Shown: positions 53,214-63,460, counted from the first letter of the stretch. The stretch: DNA of 64,000 nucleotides from Zunongwangia sp. HGR-M22 (GCF_027594425.1 NZ_CP115159.1:3805001-3869000); one strand, 5' to 3'. Notes: generated by a model from the sequence alone, not told the origin. Numbers and translations: made by a program.

Positions 53214-56033
53214 TTAAAACCGAACATATAGATTAGCAAAATAAGTAGTGCCGTAACCGTACCAGTAACGATTGCCAAATACAGGCGTTTCGCGCTCACG
53301 GTCTTCCTGCAAGCTGATAAAGTTGGCATTTCTGGATTGTTCGTAACCACCGGTTTTGTAAAGCTGATCCAAAATATTATTCAGGCTAATAAAAAGGCCC
53401 ACATAATAATCTCCCAATTTCCAGGATTTGCCTCCAATAGCATTCAGCAAAAAGTAATCGCCTAAATTCTCTTGTTTTAAATACGCTCTAGCAAGTTGCG
53501 CATCATAATTTTCAAGCGGTAGTCCATCTGTATCGGTAGCGAAATTTGAAGTTCGCAACAAAGGACTCACATTAATAAATGCATTTGCAAAATAGTTTAC
53601 CGTAACACCAAACCACCAATAATCGGGATCGCGATATTCAAAACCTATTTGTGCTGCATGCTGTGGCCCGTTGGCAAGACGATAATGTTTTAAGCGAGTT
53701 TCCCCATAATTCACATTGCCGGCAAAACTATTGCTGGTTAGATACAAATTGGGATTATTGGAAAAAATAAATTGTCCAAGCGCTAAGGCCGACTTTAATT
53801 TAATCGTAGAAGTTACCTGCGCTTCAGCACCAAATTCGATTCCCACATGCTGTTTTTCGGCATCATATAAAATCTCCTGAACAAATGCAGTAGTGGTATT
53901 TCTGCCAAGGCCCGAAAGTCCGTCAACATAGTAAAAAGAAACATCGGTTACATTTCGAAATTGAGTGAAATATCCACTAATTTTTAAGTTGAAATTTGGC
54001 GAGCGATAACGATACGTCACATCTGCGCTATAAATTTGTTCACTATCCAGATCTTGAACTACCGTATTATTTTGCCGCGGATTCGCAAAACTATTTTGAA
54101 GCGTTGGAGAATTAGTAGCAAAAAACAGATTAGAAGAAACCGAATGACGCCCTGTGAAATGATAAGTTAGTCCAGATTTTAAACCAAAATCCATAAAATG
54201 TAATGCTGAACTTTTTCCTAAAGAATTATCGGGAAAAAGTCCGTTTTGATAATTGCCAACTCGATCATAGTTTGTTGAACTAACCTTTGCTGAGAGGTAA
54301 GTTTCGATATTTTTAGTTATAAATTGAAGCTGAGAAAAAGCTTCTAATTTTGTCGAATTTAGATCATAGTTATATTTATAAGTCTCCCCTTCACCCACCA
54401 ATCGATTTGGATTTTGAAGATCACTTTGAGCTACCTCTTCCAGCGTAAAATCATTTGTTGGCGCAGCGAAAAAATCGATATCCAGAAAACGATTTCCACC
54501 AAAAAGATCATCGATTTTTGCATAATTATGGCTTTGTAAATGCTGAAAATTAATTCCACCATTCAGCTTAAAATCTGAATTTATTTTATGATCGAAAGTG
54601 GAATTTAAAAAAATCGAGCGATCATCATTACGGTCTTCGGTTAAGGCGTAGACGGCATTATTTCCTGCATTGGTTTCAGCAATATTGGCTTCATAGATCG
54701 CATCCCAGTTTAATTGGCCATTTTCTCGAAATGCATTCGCACTTCGATATGCGGCTTCGTAATTTTCACTTCCTTTAAATCGTAAAAAATAACTTGGTAA
54801 ATTTTGATAATAGGCGGGATCTGGGTTTTGGCCGCCGCCATCGTAAGACACCTGATCGTTAAACCGAATTAAATTTGTACCTCCATAATCGATCCGGGTA
54901 TTTCCAATATTTCCAAACTGGTAGGCGAGATTTGTAACTATCTGAGTATTTTCTGAGAGTTCCCAAAAGTGATTCAGCATCAAAATAGGCTCTTCTACGC
55001 GCCGTTGACGGGAATTTCTAATTTCATTTCCCTGATATCCCCAGTAACTATTATATTTTCTTCCTTTTAGTTCAAAAACTTCATCTGTAATCGCCGCCGA
55101 TTTTCCACGAATATTAGGCGTATAAATTGCTGCAAAGTTTAAACTATGAGCTTCATCTATCTTTTTTTCTACGGAAAGAAAAGCTGATTTTGCGTTGTAC
55201 GAGGTTCCTTCCATATAGCCCTCATCAGCAAATCTGCCGGAAAGCGAAATAGTATAAAACCAATCATTTTTTAATTCACCCGAGCTATACGTCGCCATAA
55301 TCCTGGATCGGTAACTTCTATTGGCAGCCGATAAAGTAAGCCGTCCTCCTTTCGAGAATTTTGAGGCACGCATTACAAAATTTGTAGATCCTGCCAAACT
55401 TCCGAAGTTATTATCCACAGGACTCACCGCAAAATTAAAATCCTGATTTCGCTGCGTGTCATTTAACCCGCCCCAATTACTCCACTGCGGTCTACCATTG
55501 CTGATTTTATTTAGTGGAACTCCATTGATCATCACCAAGCCATACTGGCTATCATAGCCACGCGGTTTAAAATATGTCTGGCTAAAATCGTAAGCTGCAG
55601 CATTTAAAAAAGCATCTTTTCCAGCATTCAAAATAGAAGAAAAACCGGCATCAATTTGGTCATCGTCAAGCTCGTTTTCGCTAAGGTTAACACTTCCTAA
55701 TTGCGCTTGCTGCTCGGTAAAATCTGGAGTAAGCGTAATCGCACCTAAATCTAAACTTGTTCGATTTATAAGAATAGGAAAGCGCAATGTTTTAAAACCA
55801 AATTTTGAAATATTTAGAATATAGTTTCCCATTTCCAAATCATTATAGTTTAAATTGAATTCTCCGCTAGCAGTGCTTCGTACTTCTAAAAATTGATTTT
55901 CTAAACGAATCGTAACGCCACCAATTACATCTTGGGAATGAACGTGAATTATTTTGCCTGAAATTTTTATTTCTTGAGCCTGAATAAAACCAGCAAAAAA
56001 TACAATCGTCCAAACAAAAACAGCACTACGCAT
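53214..56033 (-). CDS. TonB-dependent receptor
   Basis: 939 residues. Signal peptide (GFIQAQ), a carboxypeptidase-regulatory-like N-terminal domain (ISGKIIHVHSQDVIGGVTIRL), a plug with YGLVMINGVPLNKISNGRPQWSNWGGL, and a long beta-barrel ending in the aromatic YFANLYVRF. It imports a large or scarce ligand using proton-motive force through TonB. The ligand is unknown; the gene next to it on the other strand encodes a secreted phosphoesterase/nuclease and its partner lipoprotein is DUF5689. Confidence 0.94.
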   Translation of the reverse strand: MRSAVFVWTIVFFAGFIQAQEIKISGKIIHVHSQDVIGGVTIRLENQFLEVRSTASGEFNLNYNDLEMGNYILNISKFGFKTLRFPILINRTSLDLGAITLTPDFTEQQAQLGSVNLSENELDDDQIDAGFSSILNAGKDAFLNAAAYDFSQTYFKPRGYDSQYGLVMINGVPLNKISNGRPQWSNWGGLNDTQRNQDFNFAVSPVDNNFGSLAGSTNFVMRASKFSKGGRLTLSAANRSYRSRIMATYSSGELKNDWFYTISLSGRFADEGYMEGTSYNAKSAFLSVEKKIDEAHSLNFAAIYTPNIRGKSAAITDEVFELKGRKYNSYWGYQGNEIRNSRQRRVEEPILMLNHFWELSENTQIVTNLAYQFGNIGNTRIDYGGTNLIRFNDQVSYDGGGQNPDPAYYQNLPSYFLRFKGSENYEAAYRSANAFRENGQLNWDAIYEANIAETNAGNNAVYALTEDRNDDRSIFLNSTFDHKINSDFKLNGGINFQHLQSHNYAKIDDLFGGNRFLDIDFFAAPTNDFTLEEVAQSDLQNPNRLVGEGETYKYNYDLNSTKLEAFSQLQFITKNIETYLSAKVSSTNYDRVGNYQNGLFPDNSLGKSSALHFMDFGLKSGLTYHFTGRHSVSSNLFFATNSPTLQNSFANPRQNNTVVQDLDSEQIYSADVTYRYRSPNFNLKISGYFTQFRNVTDVSFYYVDGLSGLGRNTTTAFVQEILYDAEKQHVGIEFGAEAQVTSTIKLKSALALGQFIFSNNPNLYLTSNSFAGNVNYGETRLKHYRLANGPQHAAQIGFEYRDPDYWWFGVTVNYFANAFINVSPLLRTSNFATDTDGLPLENYDAQLARAYLKQENLGDYFLLNAIGGKSWKLGDYYVGLFISLNNILDQLYKTGGYEQSRNANFISLQEDRERETPVFGNRYWYGYGTTYFANLYVRF

Positions 56034-56135
56034 TGAAAAACAATTACTTATATTCGTTAAATTAGTAAATTATACACTAAACCGTATTTATTATTTTTAT
56101 TATAGTATAATTTTAACATTGATTTCATATAGCTT

Positions 56136-57182
56136 ATGAGATTGAAAATGAACCCAATACACTATACACTTCTCTTTTTCTTCGGAAATTTGGTTGCTCA
56201 AGATCAGGCTGCTTATGAAGTTTTGACCGTAGCATTTTATAACACTGAGAACCTTTTTGATACTGAAAACGACAATTTTACATTTGATGACGATCGTACA
56301 CCTGAAGGTAAAGACGTGTGGACTAAAACAAAATATCAGCTAAAATTAAATAATATTGGCCGGGTTCTTTCTGAAATCGGAACAGAACTCTCTGGCAGCA
56401 GTCCAGAAATTATTGGCTTATGCGAAATCGAAAATTATGGCGTACTCGAAGATCTATTGAATACCGAGGAATTACAAAACCGGAATTATAAAGTTATTCA
56501 TTTTGATTCCCCAGATCGCCGTGGTATTGATAATGCACTACTCTATAACAAAGATGTATTTACGCCAAAAACATCAAAAGCTATTGCTGTTTTTATTCAG
56601 AACAATGAGGGAAAAAGAATTTATACCAGGGATATCTTAGTTACTACAGGAAGTATTGAAGCTGAGAATTTTGCATTTTTAGTAAATCACTGGCCTTCCA
56701 GAAGTGGTGGGGAAAAAGCGAGCCGAAATTATAGAAAATCGGCTGCATTAACGAATCGAAGAATTTGCGATTCGCTTTGGGCCATCGATCCTTCATTCAA
56801 AATTGCAAATATGGGAGATTTTAATGATGATCCTAAAAATGAAAATGTGAAGGATCTGCTGAAAACTTCAGAAAAGGCTAATCAATTTCAGTTTTATAAT
56901 CCCATGCTCAAAATGTATAAAAGAGGCTTAGGAAGTTTAGCCTATCGTGATAATTGGAATTTATTCGATCAAATTTTAGTTTCAGGTGCTATGACCACTA
57001 AAAATTATGAGCAATTTCAATACTATAGAGCCGGAATTTTCAAAAAAGATTATTTGATTACTTCAAGCGGGCAGTATAAAGACTACCCTTTCCGAAGTTA
57101 TGGCTATAATGGCTATTTAGGTGGGTTTAGCGATCATTTTCCTGTATATCTACACCTCATTAAAAAGAAAAATCCTCACTGA
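56136..57182 (+). CDS. Secreted endonuclease/exonuclease/phosphatase-family protein
   Basis: 348 residues (ATG 56136; 56148 is possible). Short signal peptide ending GNLVAQ. The EEP fold is shown by VAFYNTENLFDTEN (Asn), EIIGLCEIENY (metal-binding Glu), NHWPSRSGG (His/Asn), ANMGDFNDDP (Asp/Asn) and GFSDHFPVYL (Asp-His). Such enzymes cut nucleic acids or phosphoesters. Divergent from the adjacent TonB receptor with a 102-nt gap, suggesting shared control. The terminator hairpin overlaps its stop codon. Confidence 0.9.
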   Translation: MRLKMNPIHYTLLFFFGNLVAQDQAAYEVLTVAFYNTENLFDTENDNFTFDDDRTPEGKDVWTKTKYQLKLNNIGRVLSEIGTELSGSSPEIIGLCEIENYGVLEDLLNTEELQNRNYKVIHFDSPDRRGIDNALLYNKDVFTPKTSKAIAVFIQNNEGKRIYTRDILVTTGSIEAENFAFLVNHWPSRSGGEKASRNYRKSAALTNRRICDSLWAIDPSFKIANMGDFNDDPKNENVKDLLKTSEKANQFQFYNPMLKMYKRGLGSLAYRDNWNLFDQILVSGAMTTKNYEQFQYYRAGIFKKDYLITSSGQYKDYPFRSYGYNGYLGGFSDHFPVYLHLIKKKNPH

Positions 57183-57196
57183 AAGCGAGGATTTTT
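57168..57196. terminator. Bidirectional terminator between converging genes
   Basis: AAAAATCCTC pairs with GAGGATTTTT around a 9-nt loop. It spans the stop codon of the EEP nuclease gene and serves the gene on the opposite strand as well. Confidence 0.85.
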
Positions 57197-57218
57197 AATA
57201 GTTATAGACTATATTTCT

Positions 57219-57659
57219 TTACGACAACCAAGCATTCCAAGGAATTCTTGAAAGAAGTACCAATAAAGCAATCGTATAAAATATCGCTAAAGTTTTAAAT
57301 TTTGGCGTAGAGGTTAGCTTCTTCTTGTGTTTAGAATATCCTACGGTGATTAAAACAATAGCAATAATCATCATAAGTGGATGTTCCATATTATACAATC
57401 TAAGTGTATCATCAGCCATTACTCCGCTCATCCCAACTTCGCCCCACATTTTAAAATATGGTGCTGTAAAATAAAGTACAATCCCAATAAGTAACTGAAT
57501 ATGGGAAACAATAAGCGTAAATAGCGAAATTCTAAAATTGCCGGCACTATATTCTTTACCAGAAACCCAACCAATAATGGCGCTAACAGCTGCTACGGTT
57601 AGCATAATTACAACTAGATAAGCCCAGTATGAATGTATAAATTGAACAGTTTGGTACAT
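57219..57659 (-). CDS. Four-helix membrane protein, possible haem-binding cytochrome b-like
   Basis: 146 residues with four predicted membrane helices. Three histidines lie at helix positions (His9 in IHSYWAYL, His53 in VSHIQLLIG, His93 in MEHPLMMI), a layout compatible with b-type haem binding. I know no characterised member. It follows the endonuclease I gene after 24 nt on the same strand, so it is probably co-transcribed with it, though a functional link is not evident. Confidence 0.65.
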   Translation of the reverse strand: MYQTVQFIHSYWAYLVVIMLTVAAVSAIIGWVSGKEYSAGNFRISLFTLIVSHIQLLIGIVLYFTAPYFKMWGEVGMSGVMADDTLRLYNMEHPLMMIIAIVLITVGYSKHKKKLTSTPKFKTLAIFYTIALLVLLSRIPWNAWLS

Positions 57660-57683
57660 GATTATCTTTTTTACAAAAGTAGG

Positions 57684-58826
57684 CTATTCCCATCGATTTT
57701 CCGCATCTTCACCTCCCCAAATAAGAGTTGCAAGATATGGATTATCTATAAATGGATTACGATTACCCTGCGCAGCTTCGATTACATTATTTCTTTGCAT
57801 CTCGAATTCTGAAACAGGATCTTCTCTATTCCATTTAAGGAAAAGATCTAAGTTTCCTACTTGGTCAAAACTTAAGCTATAATGTACATTTAAATAAAGT
57901 ATCATACGCGCTACATCACCTTTCCACTCATCCCCAGGATAAAAAGAATTTGTACCTATAAGCTTATATTCGCCACTTCCTTCTGCATATGGATAATTAG
58001 AACGTAAGGAGTTTACTTCTTTATCGGCAGCGCGTAAATGATGCAAATCCCCTCTTATATTCTCTTCTCTGTCAAAAAGAGATTGCGGGTAAGTATGCTC
58101 TGTATTGAATGTCTGAGGCTTATGAGAATTGTTACCTGACTCATACTCTCTAGCATCACGGCTCTCGCCGCTATAATATAAAATTACATTCTCAGCGTTA
58201 TCTAAATCTGCATCTGCAGAATATAAATAATCATGACGCTCTCCGTAACTTAAATACGTGGTGTGCTTATCTTCTGTAAGATTGTGCAAAACAGCATAAG
58301 TATAATCTTCATCCTTTGCAAATGTAACATCTTCATAATACGATTCTAGATCAGCAGGAATATTGAATTCTACAACTTCAGCATCTCCCAATATAGGACC
58401 GTCAACAGGCTTTTTCTCTACTAGTACAGTTACTGTAGTTTCAGATTTATTAGCAGGGATTTCTGCATCGTATAAAGTATACTCAAATTTATCTTCTCCT
58501 GTAAAATTTTCTGCAGGAGTATAAACAAAAGAACCGTCTCTATTATCAATAATCTCACCACCTTCTTCTGATTCATCATCTATTGCTCCTACGCGACCAA
58601 ATTCAAAAATTTCATCGTTAGCTAATAAATCTTTAATAATAAGAGATTCATTTTCAAACACGGTATAACTATCTGGCTTGGCAACAGGTAGCTCAACTTC
58701 AGAACCTGTATCTACCGAATCATCTGTTAGGTTAATATCATCATCACTGCTACAACCTGAAATAACTAAAGAAAGCGCTAAATTGAACGCAACAGCTAAT
58801 CTTAATATGGTTTTATTTTGTTTCAT
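57684..58826 (-). CDS. Endonuclease I lipoprotein with an Ig-like domain
   Basis: 380 residues. Lipobox ISGC (Cys25). Residues ~47-135 form a cadherin/VCBS-like domain (AKPDSYTVFENESLIIKDLLANDE ... DGSFVYTPAENFTGEDKFEYTL). The C-terminal ~230 residues are an endonuclease I (Vibrio/E. coli EndA-type) nuclease: NTEHTYPQSLF (beta-beta-alpha-metal type His), RGDLHHLRAADKEVNSLRSNYPY and GDVARMILYLNVHY. It would sit on a membrane surface and cut external DNA or RNA. A terminator separates it from the upstream repeat-lipoprotein gene. Confidence 0.9.
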   Translation of the reverse strand: MKQNKTILRLAVAFNLALSLVISGCSSDDDINLTDDSVDTGSEVELPVAKPDSYTVFENESLIIKDLLANDEIFEFGRVGAIDDESEEGGEIIDNRDGSFVYTPAENFTGEDKFEYTLYDAEIPANKSETTVTVLVEKKPVDGPILGDAEVVEFNIPADLESYYEDVTFAKDEDYTYAVLHNLTEDKHTTYLSYGERHDYLYSADADLDNAENVILYYSGESRDAREYESGNNSHKPQTFNTEHTYPQSLFDREENIRGDLHHLRAADKEVNSLRSNYPYAEGSGEYKLIGTNSFYPGDEWKGDVARMILYLNVHYSLSFDQVGNLDLFLKWNREDPVSEFEMQRNNVIEAAQGNRNPFIDNPYLATLIWGGEDAENRWE

Positions 58827-58866
58827 TATATATAATTTTATTTAAGAAATTTTCAATAGGAGAAAA

Positions 58867-58895
58867 AAACCTCCAACAAAATATGTAGGAGGTTT
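58867..58895 (-). terminator. Terminator after the repeat lipoprotein gene
   Basis: AAACCTCC pairs with GGAGGTTT. Read on the minus strand a T run follows, so transcription from the receptor operon probably ends here. Confidence 0.8.
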
Positions 58896-58917
58896 ATATT
58901 TTAAAATTCAAGTTATA

Positions 58918-60330
58918 TTACTCTTGTTTAGTCCAAGTTCCATCTTCAGCTTTAACCAAGTTCAATGTCTCTGATGGGCCAGGATAAGAATTATAGGTAA
59001 CGATATATTTTTGACCTGCTTCAGCATCTGCAGCGATGGAATTAAGTAAAAATGACATCACTTCTACCATCATCTCATCAGTCCAGCTATTACTGGATCC
59101 TTGTCTATTGAAATTACCATAGTTTTCTAGGTTATCAGCTTGTGCTTCGTACTTAGTTTTAAATTCTTCAGCAATAGCATCGTAATCTGCATCAGTCAAT
59201 TGATACCTTACAATAACTTCTCCTATCCACTCTTCTCCATTGAAAGAAAACTGATATGAACTTTTTACATCCTCGATATCTTCTGGATCTGAAGGCAAAA
59301 TAGAAAACCCTCCATCTTTGAATATAAAATTGGCATATACAGGAGCTGTTGAGCCTCCATTATAATAATCATATGTTAACGCAACTTGATCTCCAGGTTC
59401 TGCATATGGATACATTTTATTTAAATAGATACCTAACTTATAGGCCGCTTCATCTTCATCGTCAAAATTGGGATAGCTTTGCCCCATAGCAGTATAATCG
59501 GCTCTTTCTAAAGTTAGAGCTTCATCCCAATCAGAATCAATAAAAGCATAAGCCTTTGTAATCACTTCTGTAGCCTCTGAAGCATTAGCATCTACTTCAA
59601 AACCATTAGATGTTTTAATTAGCGATTTACTTTGGTTACCTGAAGAACCATCATATGTTTTATAGGTTACGGTATATTTTTCACCATCAGGCGCTGAAGG
59701 ATAAACATCTGTCATAACAATGTTTAATGCTTCAAGAATCATAGCATCACTCCAGTAAGTATCTCTATCTGATCTTAAATCAAAATTTTTAAAATTGGCT
59801 GCATTTCCAGCAGGGTCAGGATATTTTGAAGCCAGTTCATCTCCAAGTAAAATAAAATCATCCTCTTTAAGTATATACTCATTTTGAGTAGCTTTAGTTG
59901 TGTATGTTAAAACAACGTAATCACCTTCTTTTGCTTCTGGATATTTATTAGACAGAAAAGACTGTACATCATTAAGATCTGCAAAATATTTATCACCTGT
60001 ATAATCAGAATTCACTGCAGTATATTCAGTTACTCGATAAGCAGTACCACCACTCACATTAAAGGAAACAGTTGCAGAAGAATTCTTGGTTAATGTAGGA
60101 TACTTTTTCGATAATAGATTAGGAATTAGCGCTATTGCTTCATCAACACTATTGAAATTTTTTGTTTCCTCTAAACCGAGCATTTCATAATCTTCGTCTG
60201 TAAGCTCGATCTCTAAGATTGCTTCATTTACAAAAGAGGTGTCGATATCATCATAAATATCGTCCATAGGATCACAACCAACCGATAAAAGAGTGGTTAA
60301 GCCTACTATTAGAGTGAAAAATTTTTTCAT
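58918..60330 (-). CDS. Lipoprotein with five internal repeats, receptor partner
   Basis: 470 residues. Lipobox SVGC (Cys19). I see about five copies of a repeat (residues ~39-92, 103-145, 151-246, 270-344, 375-468). Each has a LxxxDY-like helix start (LTDEDYEMLG, LKEDDFILLG, LERADYTAMG, LTDADYDAI), a helix ending in KYP or YP, and a GxxYxVTYxxY strand. I recognise no named family. It starts 23 nt after the upstream TonB receptor stop, in the position of a SusD-like partner, but it is not SusD by sequence. Ligand unknown. Confidence 0.8.
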   Translation of the reverse strand: MKKFFTLIVGLTTLLSVGCDPMDDIYDDIDTSFVNEAILEIELTDEDYEMLGLEETKNFNSVDEAIALIPNLLSKKYPTLTKNSSATVSFNVSGGTAYRVTEYTAVNSDYTGDKYFADLNDVQSFLSNKYPEAKEGDYVVLTYTTKATQNEYILKEDDFILLGDELASKYPDPAGNAANFKNFDLRSDRDTYWSDAMILEALNIVMTDVYPSAPDGEKYTVTYKTYDGSSGNQSKSLIKTSNGFEVDANASEATEVITKAYAFIDSDWDEALTLERADYTAMGQSYPNFDDEDEAAYKLGIYLNKMYPYAEPGDQVALTYDYYNGGSTAPVYANFIFKDGGFSILPSDPEDIEDVKSSYQFSFNGEEWIGEVIVRYQLTDADYDAIAEEFKTKYEAQADNLENYGNFNRQGSSNSWTDEMMVEVMSFLLNSIAADAEAGQKYIVTYNSYPGPSETLNLVKAEDGTWTKQE

Positions 60331-60353
60331 TTCTATATTTTTATCTTTTATGT

Positions 60354-62915
60354 TTAAAATTTAAGGTTAAAGCTTACACTGTAAGTTCTTCCTGCTCCAA
60401 AATATACTAGAGCATTTTGAGCGCCATTTCCTTGATCATTCGCATCAGACACATATTCTGTATTCAAAGCATTATTAATTCTTCCAATTAATGATGCATT
60501 AAAAGGGCCAAAATCAAAAGCATGTTTTATTCCTAAGTCGAACAATCCGTATTCTGGTGCTTTCCATGTTTGTATTCCTTCAGCATCAGGATCATCTCTA
60601 TCCTCAACGTAATAATCTGCATACATATTTCCTGCATAATTATAATCTACGAAAAGTGTAGATTTAGGGGCGAAATCGTAACTAGCACCTAAAGCAAAAG
60701 TAGTTTGAGCTGCATTACCTACTTTTAAATCTTTCGAGTAAACAAAAATGTTACCAGTTACATTTCCATCCTCATCTTGTTTTACGCCTTCAACATTATT
60801 TTGCCATTCCCAATCCCCAAGAGAAAGCATTCCGTTAACTTTGAATTTATCAGTAATGTTGTAAGATGCTTCTAACTCTATCCCTTGGTGAACGGCATCC
60901 ACACCTTGAAGGTTATAAAATAACCTAGTATTTTGATCATCTGGATTAGAATATGATCCCGCTACCGCTTTGTCCATATAATTTGTTCTATATAAGTTTA
61001 AAGCTACTTTTAAGTTAGGTAATCTAAACCCATATCCTAACTCGGCACTAAATATTTTCTCGTTTACAGCATCTGTATTAGCTTCTGTAGAACCTGTAGC
61101 ATTTAGAAAAACATTAGTAAGAAAAGGCGCTCTAGTAAAGTAGCCTACATTAGCAAATACATTTTGGTTATCAGTGAAATTATAATTTGCTCCACCTTTT
61201 ACACCATATTCAGTAAAATATACGTGATCTGAATTTTTCTTTTCAATATCTTTAAGATTGTTTTCTAAACTATATACTGTTCTAGAAACGTTTGCAGAAG
61301 CAAAAACATTTAAATTATCTAACACATCATACTCTAGCTGACCAAATACACCACCTCGAATTACTTGTCCATCATAATCTTTCCCGAAAGTATCTCCTAC
61401 CTGCAATGCTTGTCCTTCGTTTAAATCGTTCGATCTATCATTCATCCAGTAGCTGCCTCCTAATAAATCGGTAATTTCGTACCAGTGAGATCCTATATAG
61501 TACCTTGCATCTAAACCTCCTGAAATAGTTAATTTATCTGTCGTTCTGTTTTTAAAAGTAGAAAGAATCCCATACCATTCATGGCTGTTTTTTGAAGCAT
61601 AAATCATATCTGATGAACCTGCACCCATAGATCCTCGCTCAATATTTTCATCAACAATTTGATCAAAATCTATTGGCTGATCAAATCCTCCTAACCTATA
61701 ATCGTCTGCTCCAATTTTATCACCATCTGTTCTACGACCTCCTCCAGATCCAAAAGAAGCATATAAAGCGGTAGAAATATTCGTTTTATCATTAACCGTC
61801 CAGTAATGATTTAAAGAAATTTGTGGTTTATGATAAAAATTATAAGCTGAGTTATAAACTTCTCCGTTTTTATATCCCCAATCTGCATTAAACCTTCTAG
61901 GTCCTGCTTCTGATCTTTTATAGTCTTCAATTGTAAACCTTGTATAACGTTGGCCGTGTTCTTGTTGTGCACCAAATGCGTTGAAAGAAAGAAGATGATT
62001 TTCGTTTATCTGCTGAGATAAATTAACAAAGTAATTATATCCACTAAATTCAAGACCGTTAACATAACCATCTCCTGAAATTTTTGATGCTGAAACAGTA
62101 GCAGCAAAACCTTTTTCAGAAAGACCAGTAGAATAAGTCATTCCATATTTTAAATAACCATTATTCCCAATAGAAGACATGATTTTTCCACCTTCTATAG
62201 CATCAATACTTTTAGTAACAATATTAATTGTACCACCTACAGAAGGCACTGCTACTTTAGCAGCTCCCAAACCTCTCTGTACCTGCATTGTAGAAGTTAC
62301 ATCTCCTAAACCTGCCCAGTTACTCCAATATACCGCCCCGTTCTCCATATCATTAACAGGAACGCCATTAATCATCACGGCAACATTTTCAGAGTTAAAT
62401 CCTCGAATATTAACTCGACCATCTCCGTATCCGCCACCTTGTTTGGTAGCATAAATACCAGGAGTTGTCTTCAAAATCTCCGGAAATTCCTGAGTACCCA
62501 ACTTTAGTGCTATTTCTTCAGACTTAACTGTAGAAACTGCAACTGGAGTTTTACGATCTATTGCTAAAGAGTAAGCTGTTACTAAAACTTCATCTAAAGC
62601 ACCTTCGTCCATTTCTAGTTGAATAGTTCCTAAATCTTTTTCTTCACTGTTGTTCAAAGTAAAATTAAGAGATTTAGAAGCGAAACCAACGTAGGAAAGA
62701 TTAAGTATTCCTTGATTTTCTTCTACTTTAATTTCGAATAAACCGTCGAAATCGGTAGTAACTCCAATCGATGTTCCTTTCACAATTACGTTTACACCAG
62801 GCAGTGGGGTATCTGTCTCACCGTCAACAACCTTACCTGTTAAAACTCCTTGAGCTTGCGCAAAAGCGGTAAGCATCATGAATGCTACAAATAATAGATT
62901 TGTAATTTTTTTCAT
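60354..62915 (-). CDS. TonB-dependent receptor
   Basis: 853 residues. Signal peptide (MLTAFAQAQ), CarboxypepD_reg-like domain (LTGKVVDGETDTPLPGVNVIVKG), plug (PGIYATKQGGGYGDGRVNIRGFNSENVAVMINGVPVNDMENG) and a barrel ending SVSFNLKF. The plug lacks the long SusC-type N-extension. First gene of a two-gene operon with the repeat lipoprotein. A 19-nt palindrome abuts its probable promoter, suggesting specific control. Confidence 0.95.
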   Translation of the reverse strand: MKKITNLLFVAFMMLTAFAQAQGVLTGKVVDGETDTPLPGVNVIVKGTSIGVTTDFDGLFEIKVEENQGILNLSYVGFASKSLNFTLNNSEEKDLGTIQLEMDEGALDEVLVTAYSLAIDRKTPVAVSTVKSEEIALKLGTQEFPEILKTTPGIYATKQGGGYGDGRVNIRGFNSENVAVMINGVPVNDMENGAVYWSNWAGLGDVTSTMQVQRGLGAAKVAVPSVGGTINIVTKSIDAIEGGKIMSSIGNNGYLKYGMTYSTGLSEKGFAATVSASKISGDGYVNGLEFSGYNYFVNLSQQINENHLLSFNAFGAQQEHGQRYTRFTIEDYKRSEAGPRRFNADWGYKNGEVYNSAYNFYHKPQISLNHYWTVNDKTNISTALYASFGSGGGRRTDGDKIGADDYRLGGFDQPIDFDQIVDENIERGSMGAGSSDMIYASKNSHEWYGILSTFKNRTTDKLTISGGLDARYYIGSHWYEITDLLGGSYWMNDRSNDLNEGQALQVGDTFGKDYDGQVIRGGVFGQLEYDVLDNLNVFASANVSRTVYSLENNLKDIEKKNSDHVYFTEYGVKGGANYNFTDNQNVFANVGYFTRAPFLTNVFLNATGSTEANTDAVNEKIFSAELGYGFRLPNLKVALNLYRTNYMDKAVAGSYSNPDDQNTRLFYNLQGVDAVHQGIELEASYNITDKFKVNGMLSLGDWEWQNNVEGVKQDEDGNVTGNIFVYSKDLKVGNAAQTTFALGASYDFAPKSTLFVDYNYAGNMYADYYVEDRDDPDAEGIQTWKAPEYGLFDLGIKHAFDFGPFNASLIGRINNALNTEYVSDANDQGNGAQNALVYFGAGRTYSVSFNLKF

Positions 62916-62947
62916 TGCACTATGTTTGATTTGATTTTAGATCGCCG

Positions 62948-62975
62948 CAAAAGAAATTAATTAAACGATCTTCAA
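62948..62975 (-). promoter_or_regulatory. Probable promoter of the TonB receptor operon
   Basis: On the minus strand TTG (62973-62975), 17 nt, TTCTTTTG (62948-62955), a near-consensus pair 33 nt before the start codon. Confidence 0.5.
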
Positions 62976-62994
62976 TGTTAACACAGTGTTAACA
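62976..62994. promoter_or_regulatory. 19-nt palindromic operator candidate
   Basis: TGTTAACACAGTGTTAACA is two perfect 9-nt inverted arms around one base, immediately upstream of the -33 element of the receptor promoter. The cognate regulator is unknown. Confidence 0.55.
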
Positions 62995-63460
62995 AATAAG
63001 AATGTAATCCCAACAAACCCAATTATTATAAATAAAAAAAATCTCGCCAGAAATGAGAGTTTTCAATATCTTAAAAGATAATTTTATATAAATACAGGCT
63101 AGATTTTTTAAAAATCCATATCAAAAAAATAATCTTATAAATATTTATAAAGCTTTAAAAATTAGTTTTTAAGCTAATTTTCTCTTCTGTTTTGCAAAAA
63201 AGGATGCTTAACACATCATAGCAATCATCACAACTAGATGCTCCAAATTGCATAATATACAACTCAATATGATGAAAAATATTTCAATAATAAATTTCTA
63301 ATTTTTAAAGCACTCTATTTGCAGAATTTTAATGTAAGTAAATAGGTGCTAATATTAAAAGGTATCACGAACAAAGCTAAGTAAGAATGTGCAGTTTGAG
63401 TAATTTACTCCTTAATTTTTGACAAGTTTCAAATCAATTGATTGAATAATTATAGATTTT
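62995..63460. other. AT-rich gap without recognised genes
   Basis: Between the operator candidate and the terminator at 63461 I see only AT-rich sequence with no open frame of useful size, no tRNA and no repeat shared with the rest of the window. A small RNA cannot be excluded. Confidence 0.5.

Noticed and set aside
57219-57659. Small gene as ribosomal protein L27
   Set aside because: Homologues of this type sometimes carry that name, but the sequence is a four-helix membrane protein with no ribosomal-protein features.
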